Positions 27,096 through 33,891 of a stretch of DNA of 64,000 nt are shown one piece after another (position 1 is the stretch's first letter; each line of letters starts with the position of its first letter). The DNA is from Alicyclobacillus sp. (GTDB lineage: Bacteria > Bacillota > Bacilli > Alicyclobacillales > Alicyclobacillaceae). A model generated the notes under the pieces. It was given only the letters and a program-made list of their open reading frames with translations. It had not been told where the DNA came from and ran no database searches. The DNA is taken from contig JAIMAY010000008.1 of the NCBI GenBank assembly GCA_023511725.1, forward strand, positions 33,934-97,933, given 5' to 3'. Position numbers and translations under genes: made by a program.

Positions 27096-27120
27096 GCCCA
27101 AGGGCCCACCGCCCTTGGGC
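27096..27120 (-). other. Strong GC hairpin between spoIIE and yabS
   Basis: GCCCAAGGGC and GCCCTTGGGC form a perfect 10-bp stem with a five-base loop, nine bases after the spoIIE stop. No T-run follows, so it may stabilise the spoIIE 3' end or attenuate read-through to yabS rather than act as a classic terminator. Confidence 0.55.
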
Positions 27121-27128
27121 GGGGTATT

Positions 27129-29618
27129 CTAGGCGCCGCGCCGCCGGGCCTGCTCGCCGCGGCGCAGCCCCACGACGCCCGGCACGGATATCACCGCCCA
27201 TTCCGGCTGATGGCGACGAATGCGCGCCACCAGCACCGTCATATCATCCTGGATCTGGCCGTCGCCGACGCGCACCGCCGCTTCGAGCAGGGTGTCGGCG
27301 ATACCCTGCGGGTCCTCCGTCTCCAGCTGTTCAATCTGCGAACGCAACCACTCCTCCCGGTCATAGACATGCATGGCGGCGTCGTAGACACCGTCCGATA
27401 CAAGGATCAAGAGATCCCCGTCGCGCAGCGATTCCTCGATGGTCTGGACCTCGATGTCCTGAAGGATACCGATAGGCACCCCGGCGCCTGCGATGGTGCG
27501 CACCGTCTTGCCCCGCTTGATAAAGCTCGGCGCAGAGCCAATCTTCAGAAATTCGGTGCGCGCCGTGTACAGGTCGATGAGGGCGAGATCGAGCGTGGTG
27601 AACGACTCCTCCCGCGACCTGAGCAGCAGCGTGGAATTGACGGTGCGCACGGCCAGTTGCTCATCGAATCCGGCGGCGAGCAGCTTCTTCAACAGCTCGA
27701 TGGCCGCCTTCGATTGGCGTCGCGCCTGCTCGCCGTTGCCCATGCCGTCGCTGACGGCGATGGCGAAGCGGCCGTTGCCGAGATCGACCGCGGTGTGCGA
27801 ATCGCCCGAGACCATGCGACCGCCACGGGCGACGCTGGCCACGGCGGTGTCCACGTCGAACTCGTGCGCGGAGGTGAACACGGTCGTACACGGGCCGGAA
27901 TCGCCGCCGTTCAAGCGCGAGACGCGGATGTGCTCGCCAATCACGCCCGACAACAGCGGCGCAATCACCCGCTCCGACGCCTCCGCCGCACCGGCCGCAG
28001 GCTGCACCACCTCAATCTCCACCTTGCCGGGGTCCAGACTCACGATGTGCACGTGGTCCACGTACAACCCGAGCTGCTCCATCGCGGCCATGATCCGCTC
28101 CTCCCACTCCAGCGAATGGCGCCTGTCGCGCTCAATCTCAGCGGCAATCCCGCGGATCACGTGCGCCACCCCGGAAAGCTGCGCCGCCACCAGCGTCTTC
28201 TGCTCATGCATCTTCTCCAACCATTTGGCGTCGCGCTGCGTGATCTCCAGATTGCGCCGGAGCACAGCCATCAGCGGATCAAGGCGGATGCAGCGCTCGC
28301 GCAGATCCGGGCTGGCGCCGGTCCCCGGCCCGGGCCGTGCCTCGAGCTTGGCGAGCGTGTTGGTCATCGCGTTGTAGGTCGCAATGCCCTCCTGCTCCCA
28401 GCAGCGCTTGCGGCGAGCGCAACCCGCACAGACGCTGCGCGCCGCCGACCCTATCATCTGATCCAGCAGTTGCTGCGATGTGTGCAGCGGATTGTCGCCC
28501 GTGTCGGCGAAGGTCGCGGCCAGCTCATCGAAGACCTGGCTCATCTGCTCCATCTTTCCGGTGAGCAGTTGCTGGATACGCCGCACTCTATCTTGTTCCG
28601 ACCGCCGGTGTTCCGCCGTCCCCGGCACCAGCAGCGCAATCTGATGGCGCAGCGAAGATGGTGTCACCCACAACAGCGCGGTCGCCATCCCCGCAGCCGC
28701 CAGCGCGTAGAACAGGCTGCCCCAGTCCTGGCTGACGCTCAGCGTCAGCACCCCGAGGGCGAGCAGGAAGACGAGGCCCGTCAGCCATCGGCCCGCTTGT
28801 CGCATCACACCGGCCATCAGTCCCGCGAAGGCCAGGATGGCCACGCCGGCCAAGCCCTCGGCGTGGCTCAGCAGCGCCAGCACGCCAATCACAACCGCAG
28901 CCGCCGTGCCCGCCCCCACACCGCCGGCAAACGCTATCAGCAGCACGATGTAGTCCATCGCCGCCTGGCCAATCGACACGCCGTTCACCGCGAGCCCCGA
29001 GAGGCCCGACAGCACGGAGCCGAGCAGGATGGTGAAGCTGACCAGCTGCTCCTGGCGCATCGTGTAGAGGCCGGATCGGCCTGCGAGAAGCGGCAGGCAC
29101 TGCAGGAAGATGAGCGAAAGGATCACGACCAGGGCGCCCTCCGCCGCGGCCAACAGCACGTCGTACCGCGTCCACACCGTACCGACGGCCAGCAGCCGGA
29201 CCGCCAATCCGACTGCGCCGGCTATGAACGGCACCCAGTGCAGGTCCGGCGTCCGCCGCCGGAACAGGGCCTGCCGCAACGCCGCGTACAGCACGACTTC
29301 CACGCCAATGACGCCCGCCCCGTGCCAACCACCGGCCGTCAGTGCACCGGCGATGGCCAGCCACGCCGGCCAGCTCTTGCGCAGTCCTACCACCTCGCGC
29401 AAGACGGCGAAGTAGGCAAGCGCAAACGGCGTCACCGCATGCTCAATGTTGGCTCGCCCGAGCAAGAATCCGAACACACTCAAAAGACCCACGCGCAGCC
29501 ACAGATGCTGCGCCACCGTGCGCTGCACCTTGTCCGGCAGTCGCAGACGCGTCCACCTGCGCCCGCCCTGCATGGTCCAGGCATCTCCGACCGCGTGTTG
29601 CGTCGCTTGACGACCCAT
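27129..29618 (-). CDS. spoIIE: Stage II sporulation protein E (SpoIIE phosphatase)
   Basis: The 829-residue protein has an N-terminal block of about ten membrane helices (about 40-320), a central regulatory region, and a C-terminal PP2C phosphatase domain containing AVSDGMGNGEQARRQSK and LILVSDGVYDA metal-binding motifs. SpoIIE dephosphorylates SpoIIAA to activate sigma-F in the forespore and interacts with FtsZ at the asymmetric septum. ATG 29618 has GGAGGGA upstream. Its promoter shows the long spacing and 0A boxes typical of spoIIE. Confidence 0.97.
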   Translation of the reverse strand: MGRQATQHAVGDAWTMQGGRRWTRLRLPDKVQRTVAQHLWLRVGLLSVFGFLLGRANIEHAVTPFALAYFAVLREVVGLRKSWPAWLAIAGALTAGGWHGAGVIGVEVVLYAALRQALFRRRTPDLHWVPFIAGAVGLAVRLLAVGTVWTRYDVLLAAAEGALVVILSLIFLQCLPLLAGRSGLYTMRQEQLVSFTILLGSVLSGLSGLAVNGVSIGQAAMDYIVLLIAFAGGVGAGTAAAVVIGVLALLSHAEGLAGVAILAFAGLMAGVMRQAGRWLTGLVFLLALGVLTLSVSQDWGSLFYALAAAGMATALLWVTPSSLRHQIALLVPGTAEHRRSEQDRVRRIQQLLTGKMEQMSQVFDELAATFADTGDNPLHTSQQLLDQMIGSAARSVCAGCARRKRCWEQEGIATYNAMTNTLAKLEARPGPGTGASPDLRERCIRLDPLMAVLRRNLEITQRDAKWLEKMHEQKTLVAAQLSGVAHVIRGIAAEIERDRRHSLEWEERIMAAMEQLGLYVDHVHIVSLDPGKVEIEVVQPAAGAAEASERVIAPLLSGVIGEHIRVSRLNGGDSGPCTTVFTSAHEFDVDTAVASVARGGRMVSGDSHTAVDLGNGRFAIAVSDGMGNGEQARRQSKAAIELLKKLLAAGFDEQLAVRTVNSTLLLRSREESFTTLDLALIDLYTARTEFLKIGSAPSFIKRGKTVRTIAGAGVPIGILQDIEVQTIEESLRDGDLLILVSDGVYDAAMHVYDREEWLRSQIEQLETEDPQGIADTLLEAAVRVGDGQIQDDMTVLVARIRRHQPEWAVISVPGVVGLRRGEQARRRGA

Positions 29619-29667
29619 CCTGATCCCTCCGCCTCATCATGGCCGTTCCTCGGCTTTTGGTAGCGCC

Positions 29668-29715
29668 ATTATACGGACAGGCCGGGGAAAGATTGTGTCA
29701 AACGGCGGTGTCGAA
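29668..29715 (-). promoter_or_regulatory. spoIIE promoter: 22-bp spacer plus Spo0A boxes
   Basis: On the minus strand TTGACA (29701-29696) and TATAAT (29673-29668) are separated by 22 bases, far from the normal 17. The sequences TGTCAAA (29696-29702) and TGTCGAA (29709-29715) on the plus strand match the Spo0A box TGNCGAA with one and zero differences. B. subtilis spoIIE has the same design: a sigma-A promoter with over-long spacing that needs Spo0A~P. Confidence 0.8.
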
Positions 29716-29783
29716 CCAGAGAAGTTTCCGACAGCATTCCCGGGCATACGCGGTGCGGCCATCGTCCTGCGCGGACGAGCCGG

Positions 29784-29808
29784 TATAATGGGGAGAAAAT
29801 GTGTCGAA
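29784..29808 (+). promoter_or_regulatory. -10 element and 0A box before comEB
   Basis: TATAAT at 29784-29789 is a consensus -10; the -35 is poor. A further perfect 0A box TGTCGAA lies at 29802-29808, between the -10 and the comEB start, a position suited to repression. Confidence 0.45.
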
Positions 29809-29821
29809 TGGGGAGACGAGG

Positions 29822-30295
29822 ATGCACGAGAGCGACAGGATTCCGCGCAGAATGACGTGGGATGAGTTCTTTGCATCGCAGAGCCGGGTGATGGCCATGC
29901 GCTCCACGTGCCCGCGGCTGGCGGTGGGTTGCGTCATTGTGCGGGACAAGCGCATCATCGCCGCCGGTTACAACGGTTCCATCAGCGGCGACGAGCACTG
30001 CACCGACGTCGGCTGCCTGATGGTCGATGGCCATTGCATCCGCGCCATTCACGCGGAGCAGAACGCGCTATTGCAATGCGCCCGGTTCGGCATCGCTGCG
30101 GAAGGTGCGGACCTGTACGTCACTCACCTGCCGTGTCTGCAGTGCACCAAGGCCATCATCCAGGCGGGTATTCGTCGCGTCTTCTTCGAGGAGGTCTACC
30201 GGCCGGACCCGTACGCGGCATCGCTGCTGGAGAAGGCCGGGATCCCGGTGACCCAGGTCCACAGCCGGCTGGACCTGCTGACCGGAAGAGCATAA
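29822..30295 (+). CDS. comEB: dCMP deaminase family protein (ComEB-like)
   Basis: The 157-residue zinc deaminase has the HAEQNALLQ and PCLQCTKAI motifs (His and two Cys zinc ligands, Glu proton shuttle) and an N-terminal CPRLAVGCVIV. It should deaminate dCMP to dUMP. B. subtilis ComEB is the closest named relative, but here it is alone rather than in comE. ATG 29822 has GGGGAG six bases upstream. It is divergent from spoIIE. Confidence 0.88.
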   Translation: MHESDRIPRRMTWDEFFASQSRVMAMRSTCPRLAVGCVIVRDKRIIAAGYNGSISGDEHCTDVGCLMVDGHCIRAIHAEQNALLQCARFGIAAEGADLYVTHLPCLQCTKAIIQAGIRRVFFEEVYRPDPYAASLLEKAGIPVTQVHSRLDLLTGRA

Positions 30296-30482
30296 CGCGG
30301 ATTCGGAGCGGACATCCATGCGTGGATGAGTTGCTGTGCGGCTGCGGAGTGCGGCTGTGGGCGTGGCCGCGGTGCGCGGCTGTCTGGACGAAGGGGTGCT
30401 GCGTATACATGGGGTAAAGCGGTGCAAAGCGCTGCACCCTGCGTCCACCGGCGGCAGGCGGACGCACATCAGGGGTGATGGC

Positions 30483-30590
30483 ATGCCGGAGTGGCTCCGC
30501 AAGCAACTCAAACGGGCCTTTTTCAGCCATGACGTACGAGCGATCCGGATGCTGAACCAAGCCTTCTTCAAATACCGCCGCCCGTCGTGA
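30483..30590 (+). CDS. cmpA: Cortex morphogenetic protein CmpA
   Basis: This 35-residue protein begins MPEWLRKQLKRAFFSHD and contains AIRMLNQAFFKYRR, closely matching B. subtilis CmpA (MP.WL.KQ..RAF, ..LLNQ...YR). CmpA is a small quality-control protein that works with ClpXP on SpoIVA during spore cortex assembly in the mother cell. AGGGGTGATGGC lies upstream of ATG 30483. It follows comEB on the plus strand after 187 bases that hold no other gene. Confidence 0.85.
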   Translation: MPEWLRKQLKRAFFSHDVRAIRMLNQAFFKYRRPS

Positions 30591-30647
30591 CTAGACCTCG
30601 CATGGCCCGAAGCCGGATGGGGCACAGCCCTTCGGTGAAATGCGTGC

Positions 30648-30678
30648 AGGCGGAGACCTCATGCCGAGATCTCCGCCT
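30648..30678. terminator. Convergent hairpin between cmpA and a small membrane protein gene
   Basis: AGGCGGAGA (30648-30656) pairs perfectly with TCTCCGCCT (30670-30678); the plus strand continues with GTCGCTTCTT. It can serve both converging genes. Confidence 0.5.
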
Positions 30679-30707
30679 GTCGCTTCTTGCCCCGGATGGC
30701 GCGCGAA

Positions 30708-30896
30708 TCACGCGTGCAGGGTGGCAGCGATGTACGTGCTGTAGCCGAAGACGACCGCAGAGAGCAAGAGCAGGACCGAGCCGAACAAACGACGCTCCTG
30801 CAGCAGTCGCACGAGTCCAATCAACGACATGATGGTGAACGCCAGTAGAAACAGCGCAATCAACCAGGGATGAAGGTAGTGGGCATCCGGGCTCAT
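30708..30896 (-). CDS. Small two-helix membrane protein
   Basis: The 62-residue protein has two hydrophobic segments (about 12-30 and 38-58) separated by a basic turn RLLQERR. ATG 30896 has GAGGTGAC upstream. Its neighbours (yabR, divIC on one side, cmpA and spoIIE on the other) suggest a developmental or envelope role, but no family is recognised. Confidence 0.6.
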   Translation of the reverse strand: MSPDAHYLHPWLIALFLLAFTIMSLIGLVRLLQERRLFGSVLLLLSAVVFGYSTYIAATLHA

Positions 30897-31009
30897 CCGC
30901 GTCACCTCGCTGTCAGCCTCGAGGGAGAGCCAGTCTGCCCTCCCGCATCAGATCATGTTACAGAAAATTATAGACGCTCGCCCAGTTCAGGTCAAAGCCC
31001 CGCGCTGGG

Positions 31010-31246
31010 TCACAATCCGGCGAGCACGCGACCCCGAAACTTCTCCAGGATACTGTACAGCGCGGCCTCGTCCACGGGACCAATGTAGATCTGGTGCATC
31101 TCCAGCGAGTATTCGCAGCCGTCCCGGTCGTTGACGTCCTGGAAAGCGAGAAAAACCCGCCGTCCATCCGCCAGCTCAAACTCCAGGTAGGCCGTATCGT
31201 TGCCCGCCGCGTCACTGCCCACGCCCGGCTTCTTTTCCTCTGCCAT
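31010..31246 (-). CDS. Small hypothetical protein
   Basis: The 78-residue soluble protein is acidic, with a beta-like middle (YLEFELADGRRVFLAFQDV) and an alpha-helical end. No known motif. The ribosome site is weak (GGGAG about 11 bases away). It lies between the yabR terminator and the small membrane protein gene. Codon use matches neighbours, which supports a real gene. Confidence 0.55.
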   Translation of the reverse strand: MAEEKKPGVGSDAAGNDTAYLEFELADGRRVFLAFQDVNDRDGCEYSLEMHQIYIGPVDEAALYSILEKFRGRVLAGL

Positions 31247-31278
31247 GTCTGCCTGACTCCCTCCCGCGCTGTCTCATC

Positions 31279-31306
31279 AAAAAACGGGGGCACCCTGGTG
31301 CCCCCG
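31279..31306 (-). terminator. Terminator of yabR
   Basis: CGGGGGCACC/GGTGCCCCCG type stem with a short loop (31285-31306) is followed by six T on the minus strand, 45 bases after the yabR stop. Confidence 0.88.
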
Positions 31307-31350
31307 CCCCGCATGCAGCGTTTGCAACATCACAATTTCGCCGATCCGGC

Positions 31351-31734
31351 TCAGCCCCGCCGTCCGCCGCGGCCGCCACGCTTGGACTCGCTGCGCCGGA
31401 GCGCCTGCAGCCGATCCTCGCTCTCCCGCATAAACCGGGACAGCTTATCCTCGAACGACTGCCTCGGCCGGCCGCGCCGCCCCTGACGCCCGGACGGATT
31501 GTCCTGCGCCTGCCGGATGGACAGCGCAATCTTTCCGCTCGGATCCACATTCAGCACCTTGACGGTGACCTCGTCGTTGATCTTCAGGTAATCGTGGATA
31601 TCCTTCACGTATTCATCGGAGATCTCCGAGATGTGGACGAGTCCCGTCACGCCTCCCGGCAGCAATACAAATGCTCCAAAGTGAGTGATCCCCGTGATCT
31701 TCCCCGACAGCTTGCTGCCGACCTCAATGGACAT
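31351..31734 (-). CDS. yabR: S1 RNA-binding domain protein YabR
   Basis: The 127-residue protein has an S1 domain at residues 1-75 (GSKLSGKITGITHFGAFVLL, GLVHISEIS) and a basic, Arg/Gly-rich tail ending RGGRGGRRG. It matches the YabR/GSP13 group that binds RNA or ribosomes. ATG 31734 is chosen because the S1 domain begins there; GGGAGG is 13 bases upstream. It follows divIC, the B. subtilis order, but has its own promoter. Confidence 0.88.
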   Translation of the reverse strand: MSIEVGSKLSGKITGITHFGAFVLLPGGVTGLVHISEISDEYVKDIHDYLKINDEVTVKVLNVDPSGKIALSIRQAQDNPSGRQGRRGRPRQSFEDKLSRFMRESEDRLQALRRSESKRGGRGGRRG

Positions 31735-31804
31735 GTTAAAGAAACGGCCTCCCTGAACGTTTGAAAATACACCGGAAAAAACTGCGCCGATGGTATTCTT
31801 CTGT

Positions 31805-31832
31805 ATTCTACCCCAACGCGCCCGTCCGTCAA
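31805..31832 (-). promoter_or_regulatory. Sigma-A promoter before yabR
   Basis: TTGACG (31832-31827) and TAGAAT (31810-31805) are 16 bases apart on the minus strand, about 70 bases upstream of the yabR start. Confidence 0.55.
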
Positions 31833-31926
31833 GCTGCGAAATGCCGGTATGCGCGGCAAAGGCCGGCACCTGCCGGGGAAAGGACCCACCCCGGGGCACG
31901 CCGTGCGTGACCGCCCTGTCATCTCG

Positions 31927-32268
31927 TCAGTGCACGACAAACGGAACCTGACCCGGCATCACCAGATTGAAGTGCTCACCCGCATACTTTGCAACGTATG
32001 CGTCATCCTGCAGATTGCGTGCCTGCTGCGCCAGTTCGTTATTCTTAGCCTGCAGCGTCTGTAGCTGCTGGCTCAGTGCCTGCTGTTGCTGCTGTAGGGC
32101 CACCAACTGCGGATGCAGTGTGTGCAGATAATAGTATGTCCCCCACACACAGACCGCGATAGGTGCCAGGTAACGCAGCTTCAGCCAGCGCGCGCGCGGC
32201 AGGTGAGCGGGATGGCGTTGCGAACCGGCTGCGGTCCTCCCTCTCTCCGCGGGCTGCCTGTTCTGCAC
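31927..32268 (-). CDS. divIC: Septum formation initiator DivIC
   Basis: The 113-residue bitopic protein has a basic cytoplasmic head, one membrane helix (about 31-50, APIAVCVWGTYYYL) and an extracytoplasmic coiled coil rich in Gln and Leu, then the DivIC/FtsB end (AGEHFNLVMPGQVPFVV). It forms part of the divisome with FtsL and DivIB. GTG 32268 has GAGAGG five bases upstream; GTG 32274 is too close to it. Position between yabQ and yabR matches B. subtilis. Confidence 0.9.
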   Translation of the reverse strand: MQNRQPAERGRTAAGSQRHPAHLPRARWLKLRYLAPIAVCVWGTYYYLHTLHPQLVALQQQQQALSQQLQTLQAKNNELAQQARNLQDDAYVAKYAGEHFNLVMPGQVPFVVH

Positions 32269-32291
32269 AGTCACCTCTCCCTATGGAGGCT

Positions 32292-32885
32292 TCACGCCTG
32301 ACGAGGATGTTTCCGAATCCAATTCGACGCGCGCATCCAGAATCCTTCCCAGGTATCGCGCAGTCGGCTTAAAAATCGGGCCACCCAGGGCACGGCAACA
32401 AGCCGCCGCCACCACCAGCCTGCCGCGAGGCGCCAGATGCGCATGAGTACCCACGCCGCCACATCCTCGAGTCGGCAGAGCAGAACGTAGAGCATCTGGA
32501 CCAGCCGCCACAATGCGCGCAACACGGCGCGCACGGGACGCACAACGAGCACGTGGATGGTCCGCCATAAAAGATTCACGATGCCCCGAACAAGGCGTAC
32601 CACCGTGAACGCGCTGCGCACCACCGCGTGGTGCAGGATCACCCGATACAGCAGATAGCCCGCCAGCAGAAGGAGGAAGACATACAGCCGCATGCGGCCA
32701 TTGTCGGTTCGGTACATGATGTAAAACACGAACAGTGCGGAGGCGACCCAGAACACCAGGTCCAGCACCGGCCGCAGCCATCGCAGCCATGCGCTGCTGC
32801 CCGTGACCGTGTTGTAGACATCAAACACCGCGCCCATCGCCCACGCCGCGAAAAACAGGCCGATGACGTATTGAAACGGATGCAT
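32292..32885 (-). CDS. yabQ: Spore cortex biosynthesis protein YabQ
   Basis: The 197-residue protein has about five hydrophobic segments in its first 130 residues and a basic, tryptophan-rich tail. It matches YabQ by length, topology and position between yabP and divIC. In B. subtilis it is made in the mother cell and is needed for cortex formation. ATG 32885 follows TGAGGAAG. The yabP stop is 10 bases upstream. Confidence 0.85.
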   Translation of the reverse strand: MHPFQYVIGLFFAAWAMGAVFDVYNTVTGSSAWLRWLRPVLDLVFWVASALFVFYIMYRTDNGRMRLYVFLLLLAGYLLYRVILHHAVVRSAFTVVRLVRGIVNLLWRTIHVLVVRPVRAVLRALWRLVQMLYVLLCRLEDVAAWVLMRIWRLAAGWWWRRLVAVPWVARFLSRLRDTWEGFWMRASNWIRKHPRQA

Positions 32886-32895
32886 GGCCGCTTCC

Positions 32896-33162
32896 TCAAC
32901 GGAACAGCCGGCTGCCGAGCCGGCGTTTCTTCCCATGCTCCTGCACGTAGGCGAGACCGGTGAGCGTCCCCTCGATGATCACCACGCCCTCCTCCAGGTC
33001 GAGATGCTTGATGTGCAGTCCGGATCCCTGGATGTGCAGCGGGCCACCGCGTGTCGTCAGCATGAACTCCCTGTCGTCGAAGCTCTCCACACTGGAAACG
33101 CCGGTCACCTCAATCCACTTTCGCCCTTTGACGGTGAGGTTGTGCTCTTCCGCACCCGTCAT
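32896..33162 (-). CDS. yabP: Sporulation protein YabP
   Basis: The 88-residue protein has the YabP/YqfC fold: HNLTVKGRKWIEVTGVSSVESFDDREFML, followed by LEEGVVIIEGTLTGL. B. subtilis YabP is mother-cell-specific and needed for normal sporulation. ATG 33162 follows a G-rich ribosome site. A sigma-E-type promoter and a hairpin separate it from rqcP. Confidence 0.92.
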   Translation of the reverse strand: MTGAEEHNLTVKGRKWIEVTGVSSVESFDDREFMLTTRGGPLHIQGSGLHIKHLDLEEGVVIIEGTLTGLAYVQEHGKKRRLGSRLFR

Positions 33163-33200
33163 GCGTACCCCCCCAACCTGTCCCCGGCTGATTCGCTTCC

Positions 33201-33228
33201 AGTGTATGCGGGCTCGCGTCAAATAGAA
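33201..33228 (-). promoter_or_regulatory. Sigma-E-type promoter of yabP-yabQ
   Basis: The minus strand has CATACACT (33208-33201), a perfect match to the sigma-E -10 CATACAMT, and TTCTATT (33228-33222) 13 bases upstream, a 5/7 match to the -35. It lies about 40 bases before the yabP start, consistent with mother-cell expression known for yabPQ. Confidence 0.65.
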
Positions 33229-33229
33229 C

Positions 33230-33258
33230 GCCCCACCACCTGAGGAAGGTGGTGGGGC
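33230..33258 (-). terminator. Hairpin ending the rqcP transcript before yabP
   Basis: GCCCCACCACC and GGTGGTGGGGC form a perfect 11-bp stem with a seven-base loop, followed on the minus strand by GTTCTATTT. It sits between rqcP and the yabP promoter, so vegetative and sporulation transcription can be separated. Confidence 0.7.
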
Positions 33259-33281
33259 GGGAAGAAGCGCTCACGGCAATG

Positions 33282-33587
33282 CTATTCCTGATCATCCGGC
33301 ACGTTCCCAGCATCGCCGGAGACCCTGAGCGGCGCGACGGGTGTCTCCGACAACACCTCATACATCGCCGAAGCCTCGTCCTTTCGAGGATTCTCGACAA
33401 GCGCGAGCACGCGTACCTCCAGCAGGCGGTTGCCATAGCGGATGGTCAGCACATCGCCGACCCGGACTTCCGTCCCAGCCTTGGCCACCCGGCCCGCCAC
33501 GGAGATACGCCCCGCATCGCACAGTTCCTTCGCGACGGTGCGCCGTTTGACGAGGCGCGATGCCTTGAGGAACTTGTCCAGCCGCAC
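33282..33587 (-). CDS. rqcP: S4-domain RNA-binding protein RqcP (YabO)
   Basis: The 101-residue protein is an Hsp15-like S4 domain (MRLDKFLKASRLVKRRTVAKEL, then VNG-like VAGRVAKAGTEVRVGD). RqcP works with RqcH on stalled 50S subunits in ribosome quality control. GTG 33587 lies two bases after the HU stop with little ribosome site of its own, so translational coupling to HU is likely. The C-terminal 25 residues are extra and acidic. Confidence 0.92.
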   Translation of the reverse strand: MRLDKFLKASRLVKRRTVAKELCDAGRISVAGRVAKAGTEVRVGDVLTIRYGNRLLEVRVLALVENPRKDEASAMYEVLSETPVAPLRVSGDAGNVPDDQE

Positions 33588-33588
33588 G

Positions 33589-33861
33589 TCAGCGAGTGAG
33601 TTCCTTCAGCTTGTTGCCAGGCTTGAAGGCCGGCACCGTCGACTCCGGAATCGTGATGGCCTCGCCCGTCTGCGGGTTGCGCCCGGAGCGCGCGGCGCGC
33701 TTGCGCGTCTCGAACGTGCCGAAGCCGATGATCTGGACCTTGTCCCCGCTCTTGAGGGCATCCTCAATCGCACCGAAAACAGCATTGACCGCCGCTTCGG
33801 CGTCTTTCTTCTTCAAACCGGTGGCTTCCGCCACTTTGCTGATCAGGTCGTTCTTGTTCAC
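33589..33861 (-). CDS. hup: HU-family DNA-binding protein
   Basis: The 90-residue histone-like protein has the family body [42 protein letters not shown] and a basic beta-arm. It bends and compacts DNA. GTG 33861 is preceded by AGGGGG at 10 bases. It is inserted between mazG and rqcP, which is not the B. subtilis arrangement. Confidence 0.95.
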   Translation of the reverse strand: MNKNDLISKVAEATGLKKKDAEAAVNAVFGAIEDALKSGDKVQIIGFGTFETRKRAARSGRNPQTGEAITIPESTVPAFKPGNKLKELTR

Positions 33862-33891
33862 CGATGCATGTCCCCCTTCGTCCAATGTCGC

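Noticed and set aside
26487..29663. A plus-strand open frame of over 1000 codons across yabS and spoIIE
   Set aside because: Antisense shadow of spoIIE, with low-complexity Arg/His/Gln composition and no family motif.
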